Part shown: piece after piece, positions 25,191 through 36,690 of the stretch
How positions within the stretch are numbered: position 1 is the first letter of the stretch
Layout of the letters: the number at the start of each line of letters is the position of its first letter
NCBI GenBank assembly: GCA_019321725.1
Contig: CM033109.1
Location: forward strand, 21,545,993 to 21,609,992
Reading direction: 5' to 3'
Source: Paulownia fortunei
Lineage: Eukaryota; Streptophyta; Magnoliopsida; Lamiales; Paulowniaceae
Length of the DNA stretch: 64,000 nt
The notes under the pieces: model-generated
Told to the model about the DNA's origin: nothing
Databases searched by the model: none
What the model saw: only the letters and a program-made list of their open reading frames with translations
Made by a program: the position numbers and the translations under genes

Positions 25191-26405
25191 ATGGAAAATA
25201 GTGAAGCCCAAGGTAGCAGAACCTCGGCCATCGACTGCGGAACTATCCCTTCTTTTGTGTCCTCCTTCATCGACACTTTCGTCGATTTCTCCGTCAGCGG
25301 CGGCCTTTTCTTGCCTCCAGAACCAGACACGATTAAGAAATCGAATAGTTCATTGCAAACAGTGTTTTCTCAGCCCAGCCGACTTATTGCCATTGGAGAC
25401 CTCCACGGCGACCTTCCCAAGGCCAAAGAGGCCTTGAGGCTTGCGGGTTTGATCGGCCTAGATGATCGCTGGTCTGGAGGCTCCGCCACCGTTGTTCAGG
25501 TTGGTGATGTTTTTGATCGTGGGGGGGATGAGATTAAGCTGTTGTATTTCTTCGAGAAATTGAAGAGGGAGGCCGCCAAAGCCGGTGGTCTGGTTATTAC
25601 TATGAATGGGAACCATGAAATCATGAATGTGGAAGGGGACTTTCGGTATGCGACTCCGCAGGGGCTCCAGGAGTTTGAAAATTGGGGAATGTGGCAATGT
25701 GTTGGGAATTCTATGAAAAAAATGTGTGATGGGATCGATGGAAACCTGGTGATTAAGAATTTATTTGATGGGGTGCCTGATGCGTTTCCAGGGATTCGGC
25801 CGGAGTTTCTGAATGGCGCTAGGGCGCGGTTTGCTGCTCTGCGGCCCAATGGGTTGATCGCAAATAGGTTCTTGTCGAAAAACCAGACAGTTGTGGTAGT
25901 GGGGGACTCAGTTTTTGCTCATGGTGGGTTGTTGCAGAAACACGTGTTCTATGGATTGGAACGTGTGAATGAGGAGGTCAGGGATTGGATTTGCGGTGTT
26001 AAGGAGAAGGTGGCGAATCAGTTGGTGAGGGGGAGGAACTCCATTGTTTGGTTGAGGAGTTTCTCGCATGAGTTGGCAAAGGACTGCGATTGTTCAATGC
26101 TTGAGCATGTGCTTGAGACTATTCCTGGGGCGAAGAGGATGATTATGGGGCATACAATTCAGGAAGATGGTATTAATGCTATTTGTGGTAACCGAGCAGT
26201 AAGGGTTGATGTGGGAATGTCTAGGTTGTGTGGCGATAGATTTCCGGAGGTTTTGGAGATCAATGAGAATTCAGAGCTCAGAGTTTTGACATCCAATCCG
26301 TTGTATTTGAAAGGGTATGAAGCTTCTATGCACGCCAGTAAGAAAGATGGGTTTGGTTCGTTGATCCCTGAGCAAAGGTCAAGGCAAATTGAGGTGAATG
26401 CTTGA
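25191..26405 (+). CDS. SLP2: Shewanella-like protein phosphatase 2 (SLP2), intronless
   Basis: A single exon of 404 codons encodes a complete PPP-type metallophosphatase of the bacterial-like SLP group. Metal and phosphate motifs are in order: GDLHGD (69-74), GDVFDRGGD (105-113), GNHE (140-143), AHGG (243-246) and GHT (320-322). SLP enzymes dephosphorylate phosphotyrosine. There is no chloroplast transit peptide: the N terminus (MENSEAQGSRTSAIDCG) is acidic and leads directly into SFVSSFIDTFVDFSVSGGLF, which points to the SLP2 type rather than plastid SLP1. Length fits the family (about 390-400 aa). The ATG is the first in frame after the CT-rich leader. A copy of the last codons follows directly after the stop. 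Confidence 0.93.
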   Translation: MENSEAQGSRTSAIDCGTIPSFVSSFIDTFVDFSVSGGLFLPPEPDTIKKSNSSLQTVFSQPSRLIAIGDLHGDLPKAKEALRLAGLIGLDDRWSGGSATVVQVGDVFDRGGDEIKLLYFFEKLKREAAKAGGLVITMNGNHEIMNVEGDFRYATPQGLQEFENWGMWQCVGNSMKKMCDGIDGNLVIKNLFDGVPDAFPGIRPEFLNGARARFAALRPNGLIANRFLSKNQTVVVVGDSVFAHGGLLQKHVFYGLERVNEEVRDWICGVKEKVANQLVRGRNSIVWLRSFSHELAKDCDCSMLEHVLETIPGAKRMIMGHTIQEDGINAICGNRAVRVDVGMSRLCGDRFPEVLEINENSELRVLTSNPLYLKGYEASMHASKKDGFGSLIPEQRSRQIEVNA

Positions 26406-26534
26406 ATATTATGGGTTTTTTGACGCCCTATCCCTTTGCATTTTAAAGAATATAAAGCTTCTTTTTGTGCCAATAAGAAGGATGGGCTTGGTTCAATCCC
26501 AAAGCTTGCTAGACAAATTGAGGTGAATGTTTAA
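26406..26534 (+). pseudogene. Tandem partial copy of the SLP2 3' coding end
   Basis: Immediately after the SLP2 stop, sequence from about 26412 repeats the gene's own end at an offset of about 134 bases: TTTTTTGACGCCCTATCC against GTTTTGACATCCAATCC, then a frame from 26433 reading PLHFKEYKASFCANKKDGLG and ending RQIEVNV with TAA at 26532-26534. This parallels PLYLKGYEASMHASKKDGFG and RQIEVNA of the intact gene. No ATG or upstream coding part is attached, so it is a partial segmental duplication that now lies in the 3' UTR. Confidence 0.85.
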
Positions 26535-27920
26535 GAATTGACGTTTTCAAATGGCTCAAGCACATCAGGGTTTAAGAATTCTTGGAGTTATAACTTCTTT
26601 CAATTGAATGTAACTGCCAACTATTAACTGGCATAGATGCTTGCAAAATTGTTATCAGGATACATTTTAATCATTGGCAATGATTAGTAACATTGTTCAA
26701 TTGTTAAACTGCTGTGGTACTTATGATTATATTACAAGTGAGTCTTCATTTCTGATCATGTTTTATTGTTTGAAGTTCAAATGGTGGCTAATTTGTTGTA
26801 TTCCTCAACAGATGAACTAATTTTGTGTGCCACATAATTTTATTTTCATTTCATATATCTCCTCTCTCACAATACATGGATGGTTTGCACTATATTTGCA
26901 TTGCAATTGAAATTTGTAATCAGGATTTCAGAGTGATGCCAGAGTTATCCCAAGGCTGATAGAAAACTATAATACTGTAAGACTGCAATGATTATGGTGC
27001 TCTTCCTAAGGCAACGTGTATCAATACTCTCTCACCTTGTTGATTACTCCCAAGCCTAAAAATTTAGATATCAATAATAACTCTTTTTTCTTTATTTATG
27101 GTATAAACCATTCAGGTTCACCAGAATCCACAAATACTGCAACTTTTAATTTTTTATGTTTTGCTTTCGGCCGCAAATAAAATTGGTTTTCCCAGTTTTA
27201 AGTTGGTGGTTTAATATCATTTACTGCTTCTATTTCTTTCACCATTGGAATTTGTGATCCTTTTGCCACAAGGCAATGCATCTTGTCTAAATCTCCACAA
27301 ATTTATCTTTCAACGTCCGGATTTAGAGCTATGATTCTCCTCATAGATGTGATATAAGTATATATCACTTAACCACAATTGAAAGTTAGATTGCCACAAG
27401 GCCACTACGCCTTAAAGAAATAGGAGTTCAGGGTTGAGGTGTGCTAGGATATAAGTACAATGGAGGTCTGATGCTCCGTGACAACTTAAGTATAATGAAA
27501 TTCTTGTGCCTTCTCTCTGGCTAGTTTTATATTGCTGAATCAATAGTTCTGGAAATGGTAGCACCTCCCAGCAGAGGTGCAAATGAAGGATATAGTGCTG
27601 CACAAATTTAGAGATTAGATGATAATTGGCAGGGTTAATTGTAGTATCCGATTAAGTGCTATAGAGTGCATTTATTATTTATACATTTAACATTCTTATT
27701 ATACATTTTTTGGTACTATTTATATTCAGCTTATAATTTGATAGATGCTTTGGATAACTCATTATTGAAGTTGTCCTTTGAATTGGACTCTACAGCGTGG
27801 TTAGAATTGTTTGACATGCTTGCTGTTTCATTCCTATCTCATCAGCTAATTTAGTGGGAACCATTAATTACTACGTATCTTCTAAAGAATCAAAGAAAGT
27901 GGCTTTAGAGTTGGTGCTTC
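26535..27920. other. Region between SLP2 and its pseudogene
   Basis: No supportable gene. A segment around 27395-27490 has weak word similarity to the SLP2 region encoding residues 75-105 (aaggcc..gccttaaa, ggaggtctgatgctccgtgac) and may be a more decayed 5' part of the pseudogene. This is too weak to call. Confidence 0.4.
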
Positions 27921-27929
27921 GCAGATTAC

Positions 27930-28625
27930 AATGAACTCAAATAATGAGGATAAAGAGTGTGAATCGTGAATTCCTCAAGGGGTAAAGGAATTTGAGTATT
28001 GGGTTATGCCACAAATGTGTTGAGAACTTGAGTAACAGGATTCTATGGGTTGGATGGATATAGTTATTGACCTTTTTCATGGATTGCCTAACAAGTTTCT
28101 GGAGTCTGATTTGCTAGATAGAATTAGATTGTATGTGGTTGCTTTATGTCCTGCATGGTTTTATTATGAATTGGTTCTTGTCAGAAAAACAGACAATTGT
28201 GGTTGTGTGGTTGTTGATGTGTTTGGTATTTGTCCACGGTGGCTTGTCTTGAGACATGTTTTTTCGTGAATTTGGGAGTGTGGGTGAGGAAGCGAGAGAT
28301 ACAATCTGTATCAGTTGTGGAAGAAGTTGTACCACAAGGTGGTGCAGAATTGTGGTTGCCAGACCCTGCTTCAGATTATTATAACAAGTCTGAAGATAGT
28401 TAAGGGTCGAAAGGTATCAGATTGATGCAGACTGTGGTAACTGAGTGGCAAGAATGGGGTGGGGGTGGGCGTAGGTTTTCAAGATCAGTGAAATATTTAG
28501 ATGTTCAGCTTTTGGAATTGAATCCTTACATTAGAAAGGACAGCTTCGTCGGTTGTTAAATGCAAGATGCGCTATGGCCTATTGATCACTGAACAAGGAG
28601 CCGAGACCAGAAAAATTACATTACG
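27930..28625 (+). pseudogene. Decayed SLP2 pseudogene
   Basis: Several segments match SLP2 in order, with many substitutions and indels: CCTCAAGGG..GGAATTTGAG.ATTGGG (27974-28003) against the TPQGLQEFENWG region; GGTTGGATGGATATAG (28047-28062) and TTTTTCATGGATTGCCTAACAAGTTTC against the LFDGVPDAF region; AAAACAGACAATTGTGGTTGTGTGG (28185-28209) against NQTVVVV; GTCCACGGTGGCTTGTCTTGAGACATGTTTT against AHGGLLQKHVF; and CTATTGATCACTGAACAAGGAGCCGAGACC against LIPEQRSRQ. Stops and frameshifts occur throughout. It lies in the same orientation as SLP2, which implies an old tandem duplication. Confidence 0.8.
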
Positions 28626-28933
28626 TATGCTCATTGGATCTGATAGTGTGGTAGACACACACATGTAATATATCTGTAAACTAATTCAATTAATGAATGT
28701 TTTGGTAAAACTCTCTTATTTTTGGTATATAAGTTTTGCATATAAGATATTCAAATACAATTTATACAAAGACATATTTTCATATCCATTCTCATTTTAC
28801 TTCTCTAAATTTCCTTACTAGTTCTGATGTATTACGGTTACCTCTTTTTGCAATCAAATACAAGATAAAAACATTCTTTTGGACTAATTTATAAGAATGA
28901 TGCTTACGTTCCAAGATATAATGATAAATATTG

Positions 28934-28998
28934 TGTGTGTGTGTGTGTGTGTGTGTATTTTTTTTTTGTGTGTGTCTGAGAGAGAGAGAGAGAGAGAG
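28934..28998 (+). repeat. (GT)n and (GA)n microsatellites
   Basis: (GT)12 at about 28934-28957, a T run, GTGTGTGTCT, then (GA)n at 28979-28998. This lies in the 3' flank of the RBR gene. Confidence 0.95.
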
Positions 28999-29111
28999 TA
29001 ACCATTGCTATTGATTCCACCAGGTCCTAGAAGAATATCCTGAACTATTATAGACAGTTTATCCTTCATCGTAGTTTGGTGACAAGTAATAGGAGCATAT
29101 CAAGCCTTAAA

Positions 29112-32100
29112 TCATCCTCTTCTTAATTGATGTCTATTCCGCTCATTATAGATGATGTTACGTTCGTCCCAGATAGGACAAGTGCAGGTTGCTTTCTTGT
29201 TTCTCCATTTTGCTCCACATTTATAGCAAAACTCGTGTCCACATCTGCAGAGTCAATTTTGAGTTGTTTGATGTAAGCAAAAACACATGGTGGAGAAATA
29301 TTTTATTAAAAAGGCCATGATGGAAATACTAAAACAAAAGGAGAAAATCTTTACTAAACTCTTCCAAGAATTTGAGGGCTATATATTAACTACTTCAAAC
29401 AGCCACTTAAAGCAATGTATGAATGGCGTAAATCTAATTTGCACCCACTCTAATTCTATGGAAATGGTTTTCTTCATTGCTTATTGAGATATCCATTCAT
29501 GGGTGAAAGCTATTTATTAACAAAAATCGCCACAAAAAAATTATTTCATAATTAGATGATAAAAGACCATGGGAACATCAATTACCACCCGCTCAATTGC
29601 TTAACCCCTAAAAAACATGAATACTTTGTACTAAGACATTTCCAATCATATCCATTTTTCAGATCCATCCTAACAGAGATATCCACATAAAAAGAACTGA
29701 AAGAAAAAAGAATGTGATTATCACTGCCGGAGGAGGGAGTAAACTATGCTTTAATTCATAGAGGGAAGGGTAAAATGAGTTTTACTTCATATTTCCTTAA
29801 AAAACATATAATAGAAACAAAACTGGGCTAATTGTTACTTGACAAGAGAAGTGCAAACGGATATCTTCAGGCATAAGTGAAAGTTCTTTAATTAATCTTG
29901 GAATAAACCTTAATGCTTTTATGCGGGAAAAGCAGATTTGTTTAAAGTTCTAACATGAAATAGTGAATATGAGGTTTTTATGAGTGGGACACAGAGAGTA
30001 GGATGAAAAATGGAAACTAATCACATGTTAGAGAGAGAGAGAGAGAGAGAGATGGGGCAATTTAAGCCATCTATATAGAGGTTTTATAGTCCTTTAGAAA
30101 GGAGGGAGATAAGCCACTTGTTTCACAATTAGATGCTTATAGCTCCCGTTGTAGGAAGCCGATAGGCTCAGATGGATGAAAAAGATGCACAAACATTGCA
30201 GGGTAAGTTTGTCCAATAACAAGTAACTGGTATGTATAAGCATGTCCTTGCTTGAAAATAGCCCCTACAAAAAGCCTCTTGCGATTTTCCAGCTTTGCTA
30301 TCTGATGCAAAAGAACATTACTCTTCATAAAACATCTATTAGGATGAATGAAACATGAAGACTTAGCTGGAACAAATTCAGCTTTGAGTCAAAATGCATA
30401 CTACGTCTCAAGTGTCACTATTTTGTAGGTTCTGAGGAGCAGAAAAATGGATGCGCACAAGAGAGAGTTTAATTCCGCTGTAGGGGTAAAGTCCTAATTG
30501 TAAGCAAGCAGAAACTAACCAGTCCATAAGACAAACAAGCAAGCTGGAAAGTAAATTTAGTATTTGTTGATATAGAAAATACCAAAGAGAAGAAATAGAA
30601 AGGAGTGACTAGTCTGAGAAAAGAGAAACCCAGGCATATGATTATTTTATGCCACTATGATTAGAGATTTGTAAGATATCAAGGAGCTGTATAATTTTTA
30701 AGTCAAAACGAGGGAGAAAGCAACCAAAAAATAAGACACTCCCTTGACCATTTGCAAATTAGTAAACACAAGTTAAGCAAGTAAACAAGTCAAAATAATG
30801 AAGAAAATGGGAATACCTGCAATAAATGTGGTTGCAACCTCTAGCAAGTGAAACCATATTGCTGCATTTTGGACAAAGACGCCAGAGATTCTGAGTAGCC
30901 AAAGACTGTAGTTTCTTTTCTTCTCTACTTGGATAAGGATTTCGTCTTTTATAGTCAACGCAAGTCATATTAGCATGCCAGGGGACTTTGCAATTGATAC
31001 AAAAAAAGCCATGGCATTTTGGGCATTTTCTGGCCCCGAGTTGTTCAATAACATTAGTTGATTTCCCCTTGGATCCTTGAAGCTCAGCTTTCGACAGCAA
31101 AGTAGAACACCTAGGATATGGACAATAGATCTTCTCCTCTGCAGGAATGGAAGCTTCCTTCATGCGTTGAGACATAATATTGAATAATTCAGGAGTCAAA
31201 AACTTTTTGCAGCTATGAAGTTTCAGCTTCGACTTGCAGTTCTCATGAGGGCATTTAGGTAGCACTCCTTGAAGTAACTTAAAATGTACATGTTTTGACA
31301 TACATGAAAAGCAGTAGCTATGCAGGCAACTCGTTATTAGGAACATTTGATCCACAGAAGTATCTTCAAAACAAATTGCACAGGTCTCAGCAGTATTCTT
31401 CTCATTTCTATTTCCTGCTGATTGACTGACCTGAAGAGTCATTGCATTCCTTGCAAGTTCAAGTGGAAGCTTAACATCCTTTTGTTCCACAAGGGATGCA
31501 CGCACGTGAATAAATTTTCTCAGAAGAAGATTCATTTGATCAGCTAATGGCGCAACATTTGGCTTCATCGGGGTTTTTTTGCCAGTGACCTGCATGTTGA
31601 AGAACCAAGTCAACCACATAGGGGAAAACACACGGCATAAACTTCCTTAATCCTTTCTAAGAACAACTCTTTTCATTTTTAGATTGTTTCCCACTTGTCT
31701 GAGTGCTCGTGCAAATGGCTTAAAGAACAAGATAATATCTATAATATTAAGTTTTGCCCATTAGTTGCCTGTTTGGCTCAACAGCATACTTATATATGTC
31801 AAGTTTTCACACTATGGTTTTGTTTTGCCTTTCTTCTTGATAATTCATATCGCTCCTAGACATTTAGTAGTTTGATAGAATTGCTAAGACTTACTTTGAA
31901 TTTTATAATCAACTGTAATACTGCTTTACTTTTCTACAGAAACCTCATTAATCAGAGGCGGGACAAGGTACATCGACGGACACAAAACAAGTAGCCAACA
32001 CCAGTAGTCCATGTTTGGAGTTCAGATATGTAAGCAACAGTGAACAAATTATATAAAAGATTCAACAAAATCATAACATAATTATATAGAATATATTTTA

Positions 32101-32937
32101 GGCAGCCCCTACTTCACTTGTGCTTTTAACTTAGGAGGTAGGTAATTTAGTTATTATAAGTTATTTACTTATTTTCAAGAGCAATTTATTATAAAGGAAA
32201 GAATCCGTGAACTCAACTCTTTTCAAGAGTGTATATGATTATTACTTACTAAATTGATAACACGTCATTGATTAAAGAAACACATAACTCTGAACTTAGT
32301 CCATAATACTAAGCTCATCACTTACATATTGATAGATCAAAGGATTATCGGAGACAATCTTAATCTTCTTCAGGTTCAGCATTACCGCAACATGAAGCCC
32401 TTCAATCAAAGCTTTCACTTCGACCAACTCCGCACTCGCCTCGTGCTCATTCGCACTCAGACCTTTGCTTATCTCAAACATCAAACCGTCATGCTGATCG
32501 CATATGGCCACTCCGATTCCACCTACCATTGTTTTTTTCTCCAACAAACCCTTGACATAAACCCTAAATCGCAAAACTTGATCATTGGATGACGAAGAGC
32601 CTTCTTCGTGCGGCCTCTTGAAATTATCCCCTGTTCTCCTCCACTCCTCCTCTGGAATCGTTGCCACTTGGCGAGCAAAGGCGTGATCGTGGATCTGACG
32701 GCTGAGATCGGTCCGGATGCGTTCCATTTCGGCCTCGTCAAGGAGCTGCTGTTCGTACTTCACGATTTGACTTTCAGCTTCATCTTCGAGGAAGCTCGAT
32801 AAACTGCCCTCGAAGACGACGTCGTCGGGTAGATGAGTGGCGTTAGAGGATGACCCAGCGCCGTCGCGAAAGGAGGCGAGGAGCGCTTCTTGGAGTTGGA
32901 GGTCGAAGGAGAGTTTGGAGTCGTCGTCTTCTTCCAT
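29112..32937 (-). CDS. RBR-type E3 ubiquitin ligase with N-terminal RNase H-like domain, three exons
   Basis: Minus-strand exons are 32937-32326, 31589-30817 and 29244-29112 (612 + 773 + 133 bases, 505 aa; splices cag/gt and ag/GT in consistent phase). Residues 121-200 form an RNase H-like (RVT_3) domain (FRVYVKGLL, GGIGVAICDQ, AELVEVKALIEGL, IKIVSDN); the usual first-strand catalytic Asp is absent, so nuclease activity is doubtful. RING1 starts at C274 (CAICFED, CLHSYCFSC, CPHENC), the IBR covers about 360-414 (CPYPRC, CPKCHGFFCINC), and RING2 covers 443-484 (CPKCSNM, GCNHIYCRCGHEFCYKCG). The catalytic Cys expected to accept ubiquitin is C456 of GCNH. The start is the first ATG (32937); the longer upstream frame has no ATG. 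It ends NRHQLRRG. This is a plant RSL1-like RBR subfamily; the exact orthologue is not assigned. Confidence 0.9.
29245..30816 (-). other. Intron 2 of the RBR gene (1.57 kb)
   Basis: It is bounded by cag/gtattc and ctctgcag. It contains a (GA)n tract at 30031-30053 and an open stretch at 30137-30328 (63 codons, minus) with more balanced composition than the rest of the intron. I recognise no domain in that frame, and RING2 is already complete without it. Confidence 0.7.
31590..32325 (-). other. Intron 1 of the RBR gene (736 bases)
   Basis: Donor GTAAGT follows the codons for IYQY; the acceptor CAG precedes GTCACTGGC (VTGK). It separates the RNase H-like domain from the linker to RING1. Confidence 0.8.
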
Positions 32938-32999
32938 TGACTTTCCTTGGCGCCAAAGCAAACGACGTCGCAACCGTCTTTTTTTCAAAGCTTTATTTT

Positions 33000-33410
33000 G
33001 CCTCCCATTTCTAGCAGTATATAATTTATCGCCGGTGCTGGCGCTAGTAGTATTGGGGCGATATTCTTTGTTTTACTTTTATAAGTAAAGAAAGGTGGTT
33101 TTTTTTTTTTTTTTCCTCATTTAAGTTCAAATATTCCATTTAAATTGATGAAGATCTATATAATTTGAATTAATCAAATTCAATTTTTTTTGCTCTATCT
33201 CATAATTCGTGATGATTATAAGTAGAAAGTTCATATTTTTCAATCATTAATAAATAATTTATTGGACAATAGTCAATGCAATTGTCACAAATTGTTCTCA
33301 CTTAGAAATAATTTTTTCATAAAATCTCATCTAATAACTTACTCATAACAAGTAATAAATTAGGTTATATTCCAATACGCAATGAAAAGGATCCTTTTTC
33401 TAAATATTTT
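33000..33410. other. 5' flank of the RBR gene
   Basis: AT-rich sequence with a T17 run near 33098. A probable leader of about 60 bases precedes the RBR ATG. I see no other gene. Confidence 0.5.
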
Positions 33411-36400
33411 ACTAAAATTCTATTTTTGGATTATTCTCAAATTAGAAGATTATTTTCTTTAGCAATGTTAAGTTTTCAATTTGCATAATAAAATTTTTTT
33501 GGTAGAGGGTAACTTAAAGTCCTGGGAGTTATACATTTGTGACCAGACTTATTACTATTGATTCGACGATCCCTATATGATGTGGTTACCGAAAATTTAA
33601 TTATTGGAAACAAATAGATGAATTGATACAGTATTTTGTAAATCCGTAACCATTATAACTAGGAAAGAAAGGTGCATGATCTCTATAGTAATCCTTTGCT
33701 TCATAACTGTAATACCCGAGTCTCGTGCTATTTATCTGATCAATATAGTTCATGTATTTCATGTTACATTTGTATTTTTAATTGATATTTCATAATGCAC
33801 TATATTTTATATGATATTTTAATAATTAAATGTTTGAAATTGTCACCCGATATTAGTTTCTAAATTCTTTAACTTTATTGGTTGAGTTGATACTAAGATA
33901 CTTTAAATTTAGGTGTCAACTATCATATACTATTAGAATACACGTAAATGAAATGTGATATTATTGTGTTTATTGGCGTAGAATAAACTATGCAAATAAA
34001 TTAATTAGGGAGAAAATAGTGATAGTAATGGTAATAATAATAAATAAAAAAAATAAAAATATTATCATATTAATTAAAATGGTGTAAATTCTTACTAAAA
34101 AATAAACTTGAGGATTTATAAATAAATATCAAAATATTATATACTAATTATATATATATAAATATAATATATATATATATATATGTAAGTATATGTGTGG
34201 AGTATAATAAAATGATATCATAATATATATATAGATGTACGAAATATATATATATATAAATATATGTGTGGAGTATAATAAAATAATACCATAATATATA
34301 TATATGCGTGTATATGTAGTAATAATTATATTATATTACACATATGTTATAATATATTATATTAGGTTTTCTTAGTTGTTAAGTAATAATTATGTGTTAA
34401 CACACACCACACACACGCGTCGCAGGGCAGCAAAGAAAAGGAAAGAAAACAAAAAAAAGAAGAAAAAGAAAGAAGAAAGAAAGAAGAGAGAAAAAAAGAA
34501 AAGATAGGGTATTCCAACAAATTTCAATGATAGAAATTGGAGAAAATTTTGGATAAGTTTCTTTTCATTTTTTGTATAGATAAAAATATATATTTGTGCC
34601 GTTTATTTTTAATTTGAAAGAAAATTTTTATCCAAGTTAATTAGTTATCTAGTTTTGATCAAAACTCTTTAACCTAAAATTCTATTTTTGGATTATTCTC
34701 AAATTAGAAGATTATTTTCTTTAGCAATGTTAAGTTTTCAATTTGCATAATAAAATTTTTTTGGTAGAGGGTAACTTAAAGTCCTGGGAGTTATACATTT
34801 GTGACCGGACTTATTACTATTGATTCGATGATCCCTATAAGATTTGGTTACCGAAAATTTAATTATTGGAGACAGATAGATGAATTGATACAATATTTTG
34901 TAAATCCGTAACCATTATAACTAGGAAAGAAAGGTGCATGATCTCCGCAGTAATCATTTGCTCCATAACTGTAATATCCGAGTCTCGTGCTATTCATCTG
35001 ACCAATATAGTTCATACATTTCATGTTACGATGTGCCATTTGTATTTTTAATTGATATTTCATAATACACTATATTTTATATGATATTTTAATAATTAAA
35101 CTTTTGAAATTGTCACCCGATATTAGTTTTCAAATTCTTTAACCTTATTGGTTGAGTCGATACTAAAATACGAAAATTTAGGCGTCAACTATCAGATACT
35201 ATTAGAATACACGTAAATGAAATATGGTATTGTTATGTTTATCGGCATAGGATAAACTATGCAGATAAATTAATTAGGGAGAAAATAGTGATAGTAATGA
35301 TAATAATAATAATAAGAAAAAAAAATTATCATATTAATTAAAAGGGTGTAAATTTTTACTAGAAAATAAACTTGAAGATTTATAAATAAATATCAAAATA
35401 TTATGTACTAATTATATATATAAATATAATATATATATATAAGTATATGTGTGAAGTATAATGAAATGATATCATAATATATATATAGATGTACGAAATA
35501 TATATATATATATATGTGAGTATAATAAAATGATACCATAATATATATATATATATGCGTGTATATGTAGTAATAATTATACTATATTACACATATGTTA
35601 TAATATATTATATTAGGTTTTCTTAGTTGTTAAGTAATAATTATGTGTTAACACACACACACCACACACCCGTCGCAGGGCAGCAAAGAAAAGGAAAGAA
35701 AACAAAAAGAGGAAGAAAAAGAAAGAAGAGAGAAAGAAAGAAAGAAAAGATAGGGTATTCCAAAAAATTTGAACGGTAGAAATTGAAGAAAATTTTGGAT
35801 AATTTTTTTTTTATTATATTTATATTGTTTATTTTTAATTTGAAAAAAAGTTTTTATCCAAGTTAATTAGTTGTCTACTTTTGATCAAAAATTTTTAACC
35901 TAATTGGTTGAGTTGATAATAAGATATGAGTATTTAAGTGTCAACTATCAGATACTATTAGGATACACGTAAGTAAAATATGACATCGTAGGATAAATTA
36001 TGCAAATAAATTAATTAGAGAGAAAATACTGATAGTAATAGTAATAATAATAATAAAAGAAAATAGGACATTATTATATTAATTAAGAGGGTGTAAATTC
36101 TTACTAGAAAATAAACTTGGGATTTTATAAATAAATATCAAAATATTATGTACTAATTATATATATATAATATATATATATATGTATAGATGTACAAAAT
36201 ATATATATAAGTATATGTGTGGAGTATAATGAAATGATACCATAATATATATATAGATGTACGAAATATATATATATAAGTATATGTGTGGAGTATAATA
36301 AAATGATACCATAATATATATATATATATAAAAAAATATATGCATGTACATTTAGTAATAGTTACAATATATTACACATACGTTATAATATATTATATTA

Positions 36401-36690
36401 GGTTTTCTTAGTTATTAAGTAATAATTGTGTGTTAACACACACACCATACACAGGTCCGCACGGCAGCAAAGAAAAGGAAAGAAAACAAAAATAAGAAGA
36501 AAAAGAAAGAAGAGAGAAATAAAGAAATAAAAAAGAGGGTGTTTCAACAAATTTCAATGGTAGAAATTGGAGGAAATTTTGGGTAAGTTTCTTTTCATTT
36601 TTGTACGAATAAAAATATATATTTATGCAATTTATTTCTAATTTAAAAAAAAGTTTTTGATCCAAATTAATTAGTTATCTTCTTATGAGA
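33411..36690. repeat. Large local duplication with S-R-S-R-R structure
   Basis: Segment S (about 460 bp) occurs at 33411-33876 and 34674-35146. Segment R (about 0.76-0.8 kb, starting ATTGGTTGAGT) occurs at about 33877-34673, 35147-35899 and 35903-36690. S begins at the AAATTCTATTTTTGGATTAT word (offset 1262 bases between copies) and includes gtcctgggagttatacattt and ctgtaata(c/t)ccgagtctcgtgc. Each R contains (TA)n tracts, a CACACACC block, cagcaaagaaaaggaaagaa and a long purine-rich stretch. Copies differ by scattered substitutions and (TA)n length. Confidence 0.9.

Noticed and set aside
32296..32988. Longer N terminus for the RBR protein starting at 32988
   Set aside because: That position is TTG, not ATG; the first ATG in frame is at 32937.
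36157..36351. Tyr/Ile-rich frame in the 36-kb region
   Set aside because: It is a translation of (TA)n tracts within the R repeat units.
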